A stretch of 64,000 bases of DNA from Artemia franciscana (GCF_032884065.1 NC_088872.1:682001-746000); one strand, 5' to 3'; counted from the stretch's first letter, positions 43,674-55,900 are shown. Made by a program: numbers and translations. The notes: generated by a model not told the origin, from the letters alone.

Positions 43674-46115
43674 CTGAAAATATTAATCTTCCATTAATAA
43701 AAGTATCAGGAGAGGGGCTTCACTCGGTGAAAAGAAAAACAGTATGTTTAAAACCTTTCGCAAAACAACTTTAATCTTATTTTATTTTATTCCGCAAACA
43801 TTTTCACTTATTTATACCAACAAACAACTCTACATTACAGACAATCAAATTAATTTGTAATATCCTTTTCGAAATATTTAGCATAGACACTCATCTTTAA
43901 CAAAATTCATTATAACTATTCCAAGCCAAGTGTGATGTTGATATCAAACTCTCAAGATATGTCTGAAATATACATTATACAATAATTGTTCATTTACACA
44001 GAATAAGTAAATATATATGATATTAGAGCTAAACCTAAAAAAAAACGATACTTAATTAGTCAGACCCTACGTGGAGTTTCAATCTTACCCATACCCCGCA
44101 TAAGTCATACTACTTAAGAATCATTATACATTAACCAAGCCGCGAGTTCACATCCAAAATATGCAACAAATATTTCCCACGGTGGGGTATTCGTATATAA
44201 TACAACTGTGTACACCACGTATAATTTAGCTATGTAACTAAAATGGCACATCCAAGGAGGGTTAAAGGATCTTAAGGGGCTTAAGAAGAGGCCATTTTTG
44301 AAGGACTCGCCCCTCCCTTTACGATAGTGAAACTAGATAAAAATAAATGTAAAAAACTATAACTGGAAAGGACAAGTGCAAAAGGAATTGATTTTTTGCA
44401 TAGCATGGATGTACAAGTGATCTATGTTACAAAATCCATAAAAGAAAAAAAATCAGTGAGTAGAGAAAAACAATCTAAAAAGATGAAGGTATGTAAAGCC
44501 CGATTAGTTTTGTGCCCTTCGTTTTCACTTGTATTCATAGATTTTTCAAAGAAAAATTATTCTCTACTTTTCAGACTATTTTTAAAATAAGTTTAAATTC
44601 ATTATTTTCGACTTTTTAGTATTCTCTAAGACTAAAAAAGACAAAAATATTTGTTTCCTCTAAAACAAAAATTTGTCTTATCTAAGTAAGATTCGAACCT
44701 AAGCTACCAAAGCCACAGGCAAGTATTTTTATCGTTGTAGTATCATCTCTTGTATAATAGTGTTCGTTTTATACTTTTTGCTGAGCCAAATCACACGTCT
44801 ATGTTGTTTTATCTATACAAGAGAGAGTATATAGAGAAGAGTTTTAATGTTGTATTATTGCACTATCATCGGAAGTCCAATTAAAATTTGGAAGTAATTG
44901 AACATTCAAAATTGGTCAAAAAGTGGCTTCTTAATTTTACTAATTTTATGTGACAAACCATTTTGTGACAAATAAGTCTTTGAGTTGATAAAAACGAGTG
45001 GTAGCAAATGTACAAGAGATTAAAAAAAATTTCACAGTTTGAAATCTAATCCTTCTAGAATCAAAATCCCAGATTTTGATCAAAAACGTTCGCCATAGAT
45101 GACTGGTCTGCTATGATTCTATATTAAAAGAGATTTACCCATCCTGACACTTAAAAGGTAGAATTACATTGATACAGCTGAGGCTCAATATTTCTCAGTA
45201 CGTTAATTAAAGTAATTTCCAATTCCCAAATTACCCGGAACATTTTAGCAGTCGTTGAAGTATTCTAAAAACGTCTTATTTTGTCTCATTTCTAAACTAA
45301 ACTAAACATACTTGGCTTTGTTTGGCTTATTGTTCTTGGTTATTAAACGAAACATACCTTACTTCTTATTCTCACATGTTGTTACAATAATTTAATTCTT
45401 ATCCCTTATTATCCCTATATTTCAACATTTCTTATCCCTATATTTTTATCCCTATATTATTATATTATCCCTATTATTACTATATATCCCTTACTATAAT
45501 TATTACTATAGTGTATAAATAATATAATTACTATATAAATATACTACTATAACTATATAAATAATAACTATATAAATATATATATACCCTATAGAAACCC
45601 TATAGGCCAGTATATTCTCCTGATGAGCCCTTGTGTTGGGTTGTTGCCTCTGAATTATTTGTCTTTATTATTTTTTCTATTGTTTGGTAAATGACGACTT
45701 ATACTTATTGACGACATGACTGCCTGTCCATGGATTATTCTTTATGGTTGATTGTGTTTGGCTATGCTGTTTGACCTATGTGATTGTATTGATGAGTAGG
45801 GTTAAGGCCTCATTCAAGTGCTGGTCTATATTAATCACTAATTTAGGAAAACAGTCTTCCTTTTCTCCTTCTGTCTCTTTTTTTTTCTTTTTTTTTTATG
45901 TGTTTGTGCTGTTGCATTGATGATTTCTCTTTTCATGATATAAAAATAGTAATAAATAATATATTTATTACTATAATAAATTACTAATTTATTACTATAG
46001 TTTATTACTATATTATCCCTATATTATTTCATCAATTCTTGTCCCTATATTTCACCAGCTACTTTCATCTGGACCTGGTTTACATTAATACTGAGCCTAA
46101 CAATCCATGATCACT
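43674..46115. other. intron; AT microsatellites; weak tRNA-like B box
   Basis: Intron sequence. Very AT-rich tracts with TATCCCTATATT-type units at 45400-45600 and 45935-46025. At 44745-44680 (minus) the stretch GGTAGCTTAGGTTCGAATCT has a good B box and 4 of 5 T-stem pairs, but no clear A box or acceptor stem; probably a tRNA-derived relic. Confidence 0.45.
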
Positions 46116-46264
46116 AGACGAAAGGCCACTGAATATCTCAGTACTAAAAAAAAACGCATTCTAAAGGTTTGCTCTTTTAAATAAGTCAGAGAGTAAGAAA
46201 TATTCCTTAGTAAGACCTTCACCATCTAGTCGCAAGTCGAGAAGCTTTATTACTTTATAGGAGC
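46116..46264 (+). repeat. direct repeat R1
   Basis: ~150-bp sequence (AGACGAAAGGCCACTG..., CTAAAGGTTTGCTCTTTT, AAGAAATATTCCTTAGTA, AAGTCGAGAAGCTT) repeated in direct orientation at 49852-50004, 3.74 kb away. Differs by small indels. Confidence 0.9.
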
Positions 46265-47052
46265 TTAAATGGAGAAATCCATTTAGCCAAAAAAAAATTA
46301 ATTAATATGAAAATTAAGTTTTAATTATTCATTGACGGTTAGCCAAAATCTCAAGATTTAAAATACTTTTAATTAGAAATCAACCACAGCTTGAAATCCC
46401 AAAAATTTAAATCCCCTAAGAATTTAGTACAATAGATTTATGTACAATAGTGAATTTACTAGTTGAACACCAATAGTAAATATACACGAAGTAAATACAA
46501 ACTTAGTAATAGAATCATGTGTTTATCTTAGTTTGCAATCTGCAATCAATAAAAGATGGTGACTTTTATTGAAAGGTCACATCTGCCTTGAAACGACTTC
46601 CTTTGAAAAAGCCTGAATTTGTGACTTAACAACAAGAAAATTGCTCATTAAAATCAGGCCAACTATGCATTATATCTTTTTACTTTTCTAGAATGTTCTA
46701 GAACATTTCTAGAATATTCCGTTCTTTAGACAAATACCTTCAATCAAGTATAGCATGCCCTGGCCACTATATACTTGAAACATGGTAGGTAATGACCCTT
46801 GACATGAAAGAGTTGAAACCAGCGAGTTTCAACTCGCTGAGTTGAGCTAGCTGCCATAAGTGTGGATTTTTGCTGCTCCTTTTTATTGAGCTTTGATTTC
46901 TCTTATTAAAAAAGCCTGCAGCTGACTCACTTGGCTCCTTACTTTTAAATTTGAGTTGTTTTTTTTTGTTGCTAAGGGTTTTTACTTATTGAATCACTTA
47001 TTGAATCTATACCTATCAACAACAAAAATAACATACGCATAATTATTTGTTT
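46265..47052. other. intron, no gene seen
   Basis: Intronic. Perfect 9-bp-stem hairpin CAGCGAGTT-TC-AACTCGCTG at 46820-46839. Otherwise no feature. Confidence 0.5.
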
Positions 47053-47240
47053 TTAACCCTTTGATGCCTGAATTATGAAAAAAGAATGGGAAAAATATTT
47101 CGGCCGTTTCCAGGCTTCGTTATGACCTATTCCACGACAGAAATGGCAAGAAAAAAAATGTATTGATAAAGATGATGAAATAAAAAAATGGTTCCCACAG
47201 GAACCATCCGGCAATCATGGCACAAAAATACTCTGATCGG

Positions 47241-49038
47241 CTACATAGTGTGGTAAGTCAGAAAACAATTCCTGTTGGGTGTGAAACACAAGGACACTTC
47301 ACATTTTACGCATTTCACTTTGGAATGAGCTTGTACACATACTCTGCATCTCTGTTTGCTCTCTATCCAAGCCGGGAAGTGCCCCTGTCCAACGAGTCTT
47401 GTCGAATCTGGGGGGCGACAAGTATAATTTCTTTTTTTCTGAGAGTTGTTATCTGCGTCACTGAGAGGTCTACCTCTCTTTGGTGTTGCCAAAGATGCAC
47501 CAGATAGAAGTGCACTTGCCACATCTGTCTTGAACTGTAGCAGGTTTTTTGGTTTCTACCCAGCAGCAAGACACCTGCGGTATAAGAGCCAGCCATTCAC
47601 AACGGAGAGGTCAAACAAGAAGAAGAAGATCCTCATGTACCATTTGCTCCGTGACTTGAAGTCGATCCTGTAAAGCTCCAGCAACATGTCGGCAAGATCT
47701 ACACCACCCATAAAGCGGTTGTACTCCTTCACACAATATGGTCGCTTGACATTGGCATACTCTTTTCGTTTACCATCCCACCGCCTACACGTATCTTCTG
47801 GGTCTAGGGCGGCATAGGTCGAAATCAAGTGGACTGGCTTATTGTCATACCACTTCACCACAATGGCATTCGACTGCGTTTCCACTCACCAGTCGTAGAG
47901 CCTCTTCCTCGGGCTTTCAATTTGCTGTCGGATTCCAAAGCACAGCCTTTCAACCTGTTTGCCCTCACTGTGGCCAGTGTAAGTATGCCCTGATCACTTA
48001 GTGTTTGTGCCAAGTCTAACGAGGAGAACCAATTGTCAAAGAATAGCTTGTATTTTTGTGCTTGGGTATTCCTCTTGCAAGCCGCAGGACAAAATCAGCT
48101 CCAACTCCCAGATCACTGACATCAACCGTCCCCTTACCCGTATACATTTTAAAGTCGTAAACGAAACCACTCTCCCCAACCCTTGAGATGAACTTATAAC
48201 CCCACTTATGCGGTTTCTTGGGATTGTACTGCTTCAACGAAATCCTCTGTTTTGTCGGCACAATTTGCTCGTCTACTGCCTGGTGTTCTTCTGGGGGTAT
48301 CTTCATAAAGTTATCTCTGATTATCTCTATCAGAGGACGAACTTTGTGGATCTTGTCGTGCCCAGGGTCTCCTCGTGGTTTCTGGGTAAGATTGTCGTTG
48401 AAATGAAGATACTTTTTGATCTGCTCGAATCTGTCACGCGACATGGCATCAGCTATTACAGGGTAGCGCGTTTCGTTTGACCAGTAACTGCGGTATGACG
48501 ACATTTTCACTATTCCTGTGAATCCAAGGATCCCTAAGAAGCATTCCACCTCGGCAGATGAAACTCCAAATTCTTTGGCATCTTTTTGAAGAGCGTAAAT
48601 TTTCGTTTGGTCACGTATATGGTTGACCACGCCTTGGTCAAAAAACAGCCTGACAAATTCCAGGGGTGTCTTGCCACTCATTTCTTGGTCGACGACAAGA
48701 TGATCCTTCCACGCAGCATCTGGCTGGACGAAATCCACTTTTCTCCAAGCAAGGTCCGATCGTTTTCTTGGTTTCGAAGCAGCAGTGCCTGAGCTCGTGG
48801 CATTTTGTCTGGCGATCTCGACGTCCTCATGGTCATCCTCACTGTTGTGGTCGTCAGCTTCAATTCGACCGCTTTCTATTTCTTCTTCAATCTCTTCTTC
48901 CTGAGGGTTATTATCAGGATCAGGAAGGAGAAAACTAGGATCAGATGGGTCCTCATCTTCATCAGACAGATCTTCGAGGTCTGAGTTGTCTTCCGGGCAA
49001 AGAATAAAATTCAGAGCCTGTGCTCTGAATTTCTTCAT
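47241..49038 (-). pseudogene. piggyBac transposase, broken
   Basis: ~600-codon transposase (DDE_Tnp_1_7 type). Acidic N-terminus from Met 49038; then the conserved region with SYWSNETRYP and KYLHFNDN; catalytic Asp 1 in AVDEQIVPTK; Asp 2 in LFFDNWF (in a shifted frame); Asp 3 and 4 as the D-x-x-D of GGVDLADM; and a Cys-rich C-terminal finger (C-x2-C...C-x2-C...C...C...H, ~47360-47245). Breaks: a single-base loss near 48049, another near 47896, TGA at 47886-47888 and an in-frame TAG at 47556-47558. All four catalytic Asp codons remain but no intact protein is possible. Acts in the nucleus by cut-and-paste at TTAA in active relatives; this copy is non-autonomous. Confidence 0.9.
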
Positions 49039-49039
49039 T

Positions 49040-49165
49040 GATTTGAAGCTTCAAATCAATGAATTGATTGATTCATTCATTTGATTGAATGAATTGACTG
49101 GCTTCAATTGATTGATTCATTGATTGAAGCCATTGACTTGAGCCTGTGCTCAAGTCAATGGCTTA
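49040..49165. repeat. nested ATTG/palindrome cluster before the transposase start
   Basis: Just 5' of the transposase Met lie TTGATTTGAAGCTTCAAATC, ATTGATTGATTCATTCATTTG and paired GCTTCAATTGATTG / GATTGAAGCC, then TTGACTTGAGCC..GCTCAAGTCAA. Many overlapping inverted repeats, probably expansion of a short motif inside the element. Confidence 0.7.
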
Positions 49166-49827
49166 GAAGATATGCCGTTTCAAAAAATCACGTCCGGGTC
49201 AACCCCGGTCTCCCCTACATTGTTATTGACGACGGCAACTCCACCAGTTCTTGTCTAGATGGCTCTTCCGAGTGATAAAATTCGGAGCTATGCATGCCGG
49301 ATGGTTACTTGAAGCCACAGAACATGGTCGAGCTCTCAAAATTTGATTCCAATGGTGTAAAGCAACTGTTTTCATGATATCTAGGCATCTCACACTGTAT
49401 ACGGCTTACCGTCTCATCTGGTCTCGCTACCGCCGGATGGTTCCCAGAGGAACCACGACGTTGGGGGTCGTTTCTATCCTCTGGTTTTCCAGCTATAGGA
49501 GTGAATGATGGCTCATCTGAACAAACAAAACGTCCTCTTTCTAAAACTTTCGGAATAAAAACTCTAGCACAATAAACAATAAAGTTATTCACAAAAAAGT
49601 ATTCTCACCTTTCAGGAAAAACAAGCAAGGCTAGAGGGCACAGGTTCAAACTTCATTACCTCACATAAGGGTGACAGATTACGGACTAAGAAAAATACAA
49701 ACCTGTCTAGGTAGATCAGATTGAGACAATGGCAAACGGATTCACGTTAATAGGTCAAATGGTCAGGATTAAAATAAATTAAAAAGTTCATGGTTCCTGA
49801 GGGAACCTTCAGGCATCAAAGGGTTAA

Positions 49828-50172
49828 GAACAGTAGATCAGTATATAGCCAGTAGACGAAAGGCCACTGGATATCTTAGTAGTGAAAAATAAAACGCTTT
49901 CTAAAGGTTTGCTCTTTTACAAATAAGTGAGAGAGTAAGAAATATTCCTTAGTAGACTTTCATCCTCAGGTCGTAAGTCGAGAAGCTTAATTACTTTATA
50001 GGAGGGAACGACCAAGATTGTGATAAAACACCTTCTAAGCACCTCAAGAAACTACATTTGGCAGCTCAAAGATTACCAAACAAAATTCAACACAAAACAA
50101 AGCCAAACTTTCATTATATTTACAGTATTTAATCATACCTTAGACACCACCGCATTCTGGACACGAGTGCGA
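49828..50172 (+). repeat. direct repeat R2 and spacer
   Basis: 49852-50004 repeats R1 (46116-46264). The rest up to the satellite has no recognised feature. Confidence 0.8.
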
Positions 50173-51138
50173 CCATTCTATATAATAGTTACCATTGAAT
50201 TACGGCACCATTGTTAAATAATGCAACAGGATGTTGAAAAATAGCAGAAACAAGTTGAAGTCAATATTTAATTGCCACCATATGCCACCTTATGTCATAT
50301 GCCACCACTCTATACCATAGTTACCATTGAATTACGGCGCCATTGTTAAATAAAGCAACTGGATGTTGAAAAATAGCAGAAACAAGTTGAATTCAATATC
50401 TCATTGCCACCATATGCCACCTTATGTCATATGCCACCGTTCTATACCATAGTTACCATTGAATTATGGTGCCATTGTTATATAAAGCAACAGGATGTTA
50501 TAGCAGAAGCAAGTTGAAGTCAATGTCTCATTGCCACCACATGCCACCTTATGTCACATGCCACCATTCTATACCATAGTTACCATTGAATTACGGCCCC
50601 ATTGTTAAATAACGCAACAGGATGTTGAAAAATAGCAGAAACAAGTTGAAGTCAATATCTCATTGATACCATATGCCACCTTACGTCATATGCCACTATT
50701 CTATACCATAGTTACTATTGAATTACGGCACCATTGTTGAATAACGCAACAGGATGTTGAAAAATAGCAGATGCAAGTTGAATTCAATATCTCATTGCCA
50801 CCTTATGTCATATGCCACCCTTCTATACCATAGTTACCATTGAATTACGGTGCCATTGTTATATAAGGCAACAGGATGTTATAGCAGAAGCAAGTTGAAG
50901 TCAATGTCTCATTGCCACCACATGCCACCTTATGTCACATGCCACCATTCTATATCATAGTTACCATTGAATTACGGCCCCATTGTTAAATAACGCAACA
51001 GGATGTTGAAAAATAGCAGAAACAAGTTGAACTCAATATCTCATTGACACCATATATCACCTTACGTCATATGCCACTATTCTATACCATAGTTACTATT
51101 GAATTACGGCACCATTGTTGAATAACGCAACAGGATGC
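50173..51138. repeat. ~127-bp satellite with higher-order structure
   Basis: Eight units; landmark TATACCATAGTTACCATTGA (with variants) starts near 50180, 50311, 50443, 50570, 50702, 50824, 50951 and 51082 (spacings 122-132). Units contain GCAACAGGATGTTGAAAAAT, AGCAGAAACAAGTTGA and runs of TGCCACC/TATGCCACC. Units 3-5 are repeated as units 6-8 with shared variants (381-bp super-period). Confidence 0.95.
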
Positions 51139-52424
51139 AACGAAATTACCCCATATATGAAAGGGGCTGCCCCCTCTTCAACGCCTTGCTCTTTGCACTA
51201 AAGTTTGACTCTTTCTCTCAACTCTACTTTTGAAAACAGTAAAAACTTTAGCGTAAAGAGCAGGGCTATGAAGAGGGAGCAGCCCCTTTCATATACGGGG
51301 TAATTTCTGTTCGTTTTAAGTTTTAATGTCGCTCCTTACTTTCAGTTAAAAAAACGTGTTTTTTTATTTAATTTCTGAACGTTTTTTGTTAATCCATGTT
51401 TTGATTTCGGCTCTCCGCAGATGAATAATTAAAGCGAAATTTGAATATTTATTTATTTGGCTAAATGGCTTTCCCATAGTTTTGATCGAATGATTTTGAG
51501 AAAAAAGGAGGGGAGGAGGCCCAGTTGCTCTCCAATATTTTGGGTACTTAAAAAGGCAACTAGAACTTTTAGTTTTTACGAACGTTTTCATTAGTAAAAG
51601 ATATACGTAACTTACAAATTAGCTTACGTAACAAACTTCTATGTCCGTATGTGTTTATAACGTATATGAGAAGGTTCGCCCACTCGTCAATAAAAAATCC
51701 CTCTGAAAACGTCTCTACACTTCCCAATAACCATTAATATATGCAAACACTGGTCAAAATTTGCAACTTGCAGCCCCTCCCACGGGGACTGTGGGGGAGT
51801 AAGTCGTCCCCAAAGACATAGTTATAAGGTTTTTCGACTATGCTGAATAAAATGGCTATCTCATAATTTTGATCCGACGACTTTGGGAAAAAATGAGCGT
51901 GGAAGGGGGCCAAGGTGCCCTCCAATTTTTTGGTCACTTAAAAAGGGCACTAGAACTTTTCATTCCGTTCGAATGAGCCCTCTCGCAAAATTCTAGGACC
52001 ACTGGGTCAATACGATCGTCCCTGGGAAAAAAACAACAAATAAATAAATAAATAAAAAAATAAACACGCATCCGTGATTTGTCTTCTGGCAAAAAATACA
52101 AAATTTCACATTTTTGTTGATAGGATCTTGGAACTTGTACAGTAGGGTTCTCTGATACGCTGAATCTGATGGTGTCATTTTCGTTAAGATTCTATGACTT
52201 TTAGGGGGCGTTTCCCCCTATTATCTAAAATAGGGCAGATTTTCTCAGGCTCGTAGCTTTTGATGGGTAAGACTAAACTTGATGAAACTTATATATTTAT
52301 AATCAGCATTAAAATGCGATTCTTTTGATGTAACTATTGGTATCAAAATTCCGTTTTTTTAGAGTTTTGGTTACTATTGAGCCGGGTAGCTCCTTACTAC
52401 AGTTCGTTACCACAAACTGTTTGA
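51139..52424 (-). mobile_element. FBH element, internally deleted, abutting the satellite
   Basis: The left fold-back arm is truncated at its junction with the satellite (51137-51142); the second arm and the next ~330 bp are present. An internal deletion near 51690 joins module 2 directly to late module 1, removing the internal hairpin. The hairpin end is at 52424 with one stem substitution (CACAAACTG). Confidence 0.8.
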
Positions 52425-52433
52425 TAAAACTTT

Positions 52434-52748
52434 TTGTTGAACTTATGCGCGTTACCTCACTCAAGTGCTGGTGCCGAAAGACAGTTTTCTCAACCAACAA
52501 ACATTAAAACTAAGTTGCGAAATCGGTTGGAAGTGAAAACTGTGGATTCCCTCATCCATGTAAAGCAGATGGTTACTCGTAGCGCTGCGTCGGAAAATCG
52601 GTGGCAGATTCCGCCAATATCACTTAACAACTTTTCGAGGTGGTACTGCAAGGTTGACGACAAGGATGAGCAATTAGAGAATGAATCTGAACCTGAACTA
52701 TTTGACCGACCAATCAGAAAACCAAAAACTGAAATCAGATTGCAGTAG
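52434..52748 (+). pseudogene. hAT transposase C-terminal fragment
   Basis: Plus-strand frame, starting right after the FBH hairpin end, encodes LCALPHSSAGAERQFSQ then NIKTKLRNRLEVKTVDSLIH and VKQM: the hAT dimerisation domain signature (hydrophobic-PxSSAxxERxFS ... KxRNRL-x-x-x-x-hydrophobic-x-x-L-hydrophobic). An acidic/basic tail to TAG (52746-52748) follows. The N-terminal part is not present left of the FBH copy, so it is truncated. A hAT-type end (TTTTGGCAACCCTG, i.e. CAGGGTTGCC on the other strand) at 54175-54188 may be its 3' terminus. Confidence 0.7.
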
Positions 52749-54188
52749 CCGAAGTTTTTTTCTCCAAAATGGTTAACCACTAAAAATTGATTTTTTCTTT
52801 TCAAAAACGAAAGCTGAAGCTTTAAACAGATTTGTTGTACAGGAATTCTACATTAAAGTTTCCCTTCATACTCTCACATTCTTGAAATTTTCTCCTTTCT
52901 TTCTTGAAAAACTTGGCCTTTTCTGAACCCAGGATTTGGCTGGACCTCTGTATAACGCTTCTGAATTGGAATCCGATTCATTCTGTATCTGCTCACTTTT
53001 CGTAAGCCTTCATAACATGGAATGCAGCGTATGTGAAATCCAGCACAGTCTTTCCCTTATAAAGGTCTTTTCATGCTGTCTAGGTTTTTCGGTTCAATCC
53101 ATCTTTAGCAGCGAAGATGGCAAAGGCCGCAAAATATTTCGGATTTGCTTAGACATTTGTTGTGCACCATTCTGCTTTAGGTGAAAAGGATTGCGATTAA
53201 ATAAGCCTTTCCATTGTCTCTTACAGACGCCGTTGACATCTTCTCACAAGAAATAGATCGGGCAGAGAGAAACAGATCTTCCTCGAAAAATCATTACACC
53301 AAAAAGCCTTTCTCTCTGGTTTTCTGTGCTTTTTCTTTTTTATTTCAACATTTGATTGAGCACATGTATTGCACAAGAATTTGACATTTCTTTGTTTTTT
53401 GAAGACTAAATTAGCTTTACACAGAACAAGTGATATTTGTCTTGTCATTATTTCTCTCCTTATCAAGTTTGATCTCCTAGTTAATTGATCTCATGAATAC
53501 ATTAATGTTCGGATAAAATAACGATGTGGTTGTGTATTTTTGCGAAAGCAGCGTTACCAAACATGTTGGCGAAAGCTTTTGCAGAAGGTCTGATATGCTA
53601 CTGAAGAAAAAGAGGGAGCAAGGGGCAATTAAGCCGTGTAGGCAGCGACAGACATCGTATCTGTGGCCTGCTGGTGCAAATCTTTTAAGCCCTGTCTTCA
53701 TTATGGCGTTTTCCGGCCGAGATGGCTTGGGCGGCTCATAGTGACATGTTTTATCGCCGTTTTCGTTTTCTCGCCGTACAGAGTAGACATTTTGGCTGAA
53801 AACGTAAAAACTAAACAACACATTTTGTCATTCATCTTAGTTGTACTCCAACTTTTCTTTACGTTCCTGTAACACCACAAACGCAGCACAAATGATTCAG
53901 AATCTTCTGCAGTTCATGAAATAAGACTGCGCTTTCGAATTTTTTAGCCAAAAGCGACGAAAATGAAGAGCCAGTTCTTGTGCCGAAAAATGCCATAATA
54001 AAAACAGGGCTCACGTAAATCGCAAACGTAAAACGTAAATCTGGCCCTGGAGTTGCGAAAAAACCATTTAAAGCCTTTTTTGTCAACTTTTAAAGTATAT
54101 TGGCTAATTTTCTAGGGGGACACTAAAACGTTTGTCACGTTTTTGCTGAATTTGACACTTTAGTCCCAAAAAGTTTTGGCAACCCTGT
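52749..54188. other. likely non-coding 3' part of the hAT remnant
   Basis: No domain seen. Ends at the CAGGGTTGCC-type terminus; just inside it, GGGGGACACTAAAACG and CACTTTAGTCCC are partly complementary. No matching 5' terminal repeat was found in the window. Confidence 0.35.
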
Positions 54189-54473
54189 AATGGATGGCAA
54201 TACCATAGAGTCTAACTAAGAGTAGACCGTTAAATTATTGTCTAGTATTTTAAGTCTCTAAAGTCGTTTGTGCCAACATATTGCAAGAATTTTCTCCAAT
54301 CGCTTCCATTGGCCTGATATATGAGTTTGATAAAGTATTGAAGAATGTATTATACGATAAGTGATTGACCCTAACTTTTATTTCTACAATTTCTTCCTAA
54401 AACTGTCATTAAACTGGAATTCCTACAAAGACCTGAGTACATCTTACAACCAGAAGAGGTAACGCAAACTCAC

Positions 54474-54680
54474 CCCAAATAAAGAGACCCAACGATTTGA
54501 CATTGTTGAATACCAGCTTCTTGATTTTCTGCCAATATTTGATTTTCTATTTTGTTTTCTAGAACCAGCGGTACCATTTACTTCAACACTGTTGACAGAT
54601 GATACATCTTCACTCGGTAAACTTGAATGATCATCTGGTGATGAAAGTAAACCATTTGATGACTCCGAATTCTGCCGTCG
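54474..54680 (-). CDS. SLC12A8: SLC12A8-like cotransporter, cytoplasmic linker exon
   Basis: 207-bp phase 0-0 exon (69 codons). Minus-strand acceptor ...CTTAACCTTTACTTCTATAT..CATCTTCTAG has a branch-like CTTAAC; donor TTGGG|GTGAGT. The first ~45 residues are Ser/Asn-rich and polar (SSPDDHSSLPSEDVSSVNSV), typical of the low-complexity linker between the membrane core and last membrane segment of SLC12A8; the end SRSWYSTMSNRWVSLFG matches the family's [S/W]-[F/W]-Y-x-x-x-x-N-x-WVSL-x-G block just before that segment. It joins in phase to exon 43673-43495. Ser/Thr-rich, so possible phosphorylation, which the sequence alone cannot show. Confidence 0.85.
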
Positions 54681-55900
54681 CTAGAAGATGAATATAGAAG
54701 TAAAGGTTAAGAACTAAAGAGCAGGCACAGCGAAATTTAGCCAAAGACTGCTTGAGTATCAATACATCCATCTTAGATCAATTATAGTGGCTAATCTTGA
54801 TTGTTCAATAGTCTAAAACTAACGAACACTTCGACGTGCCGATGAACAGCAATTAAATTTACTAGGCATTAAATAACGAGATTTTAACAAGGATGAACTG
54901 AAAAAAAAAGTATCTAGTTGCATCTCATACTTTACTAATCGACACAACAGGGCCAATTACAAGTATATTTCATTCAGAATAAAGGAACCCATGCATGATG
55001 AGTTTTCATTTGGGCAAAAGAGCTCTCTCTTTTTTTTCTCTCTGTTATCTGTATACTTGCAGTTTAGTTTGTTGAGTTTTACTGCTTGATTTAGTATTAC
55101 TTCAATGTATAATTTGTCTATGGAGGCGTGATAATTAAAAGATCCCCATATGTCATTTTGGTCGAAAACGAGTCATGTGTGTGTCGTGGGTAAACTTAGC
55201 AAGAGAAATCGAATGGTGTAGTCAGAAATCAGACTTATCCCCTCTCGTACCGTTAAGAAGAATAAAAGACGTAAACGCCACTACTGAACGGATATTCCCT
55301 TTATCTCCATTAGCCTCATTTTTTAGAGCTACCACAGCCGACAAACTTTTTTCCGTTTTTTGGCTTTCCTGATTAGTTGTGAAAATGGTGGTGTTCCACA
55401 CATATTTAAAGTGGAATGTTATGATTGTTACAGTCATCACGAGCAATATATTAGTCTTGTGTCTCTCAAAAGCACGCAAAACCGAATGCAAAATTTAAAA
55501 GTGAATTATTTGCATAATTTGCAAACAAATCTTTGTCAGACTCGACGAACTTCAACAATATTTGAGCTATTCATCTGTAAATTATAAACTTTCTTTGCAG
55601 TGATGAAAATTCAGAAATTCTAGAAATTAGCTTGTTATCTATGACAAAACCATACAGATTGCTATCATCTTTTTTTATGGACAATTTTGAATTATGCGTA
55701 GGAACAGAATAGGGGAAAATCACACTTAAAAAGAAAGCAATCTTGATGAAAAATAAACCTTCAAATTCAGCAAATCCAAGAACTTGTAGAAACACAGTTT
55801 TAACGCTCCTCTGGGTAAAAACAAGAAATTTTAAAGGACAAAGTCTTTGGTGACGGATGCGAGTTTATGTTTTTGTATATTTGCCCCATGCCAACCAGTG
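54681..55900. other. intron, no gene seen
   Basis: Intron between the linker exons. A stretch at 55150-55400 has a longish minus-strand frame (with AVVALKNEANGDKGNIRS) and looks like an old repeat, but I cannot name it. 55575-55700 shares ATTCAGAAATTCTAGA..AGCTTGTTATCTATGA with 58588-58650. Confidence 0.4.

Larger units (their letters stand above)
47057..49823 (-). mobile_element. piggyBac transposon with TTAA duplication
   Basis: 2767-bp element with perfect 16-bp terminal inverted repeats CCCTTTGATGCCTGAA (47057-47072 and, inverted, 49808-49823) flanked on both sides by TTAA (47053-47056, 49824-49827), the hallmark target duplication of piggyBac. It holds one decayed transposase on the minus strand. 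A palindrome GGTTCC-N4-GGAACC occurs at 47190-47205, 49439-49454 and 49792-49807, the last touching the TIR. It sits in an SLC12A8 intron, same strand as the gene. Confidence 0.95.

Noticed and set aside
47217..47673. Plus-strand frames of 75-96 codons over the transposase
   Set aside because: They are antisense shadows of the minus-strand piggyBac transposase.
53477..54086. Several minus- and plus-strand frames of 70-114 codons right of the hAT fragment
   Set aside because: Overlapping frames on both strands, no recognised motif, and not in frame with the hAT dimerisation domain; probably non-coding.
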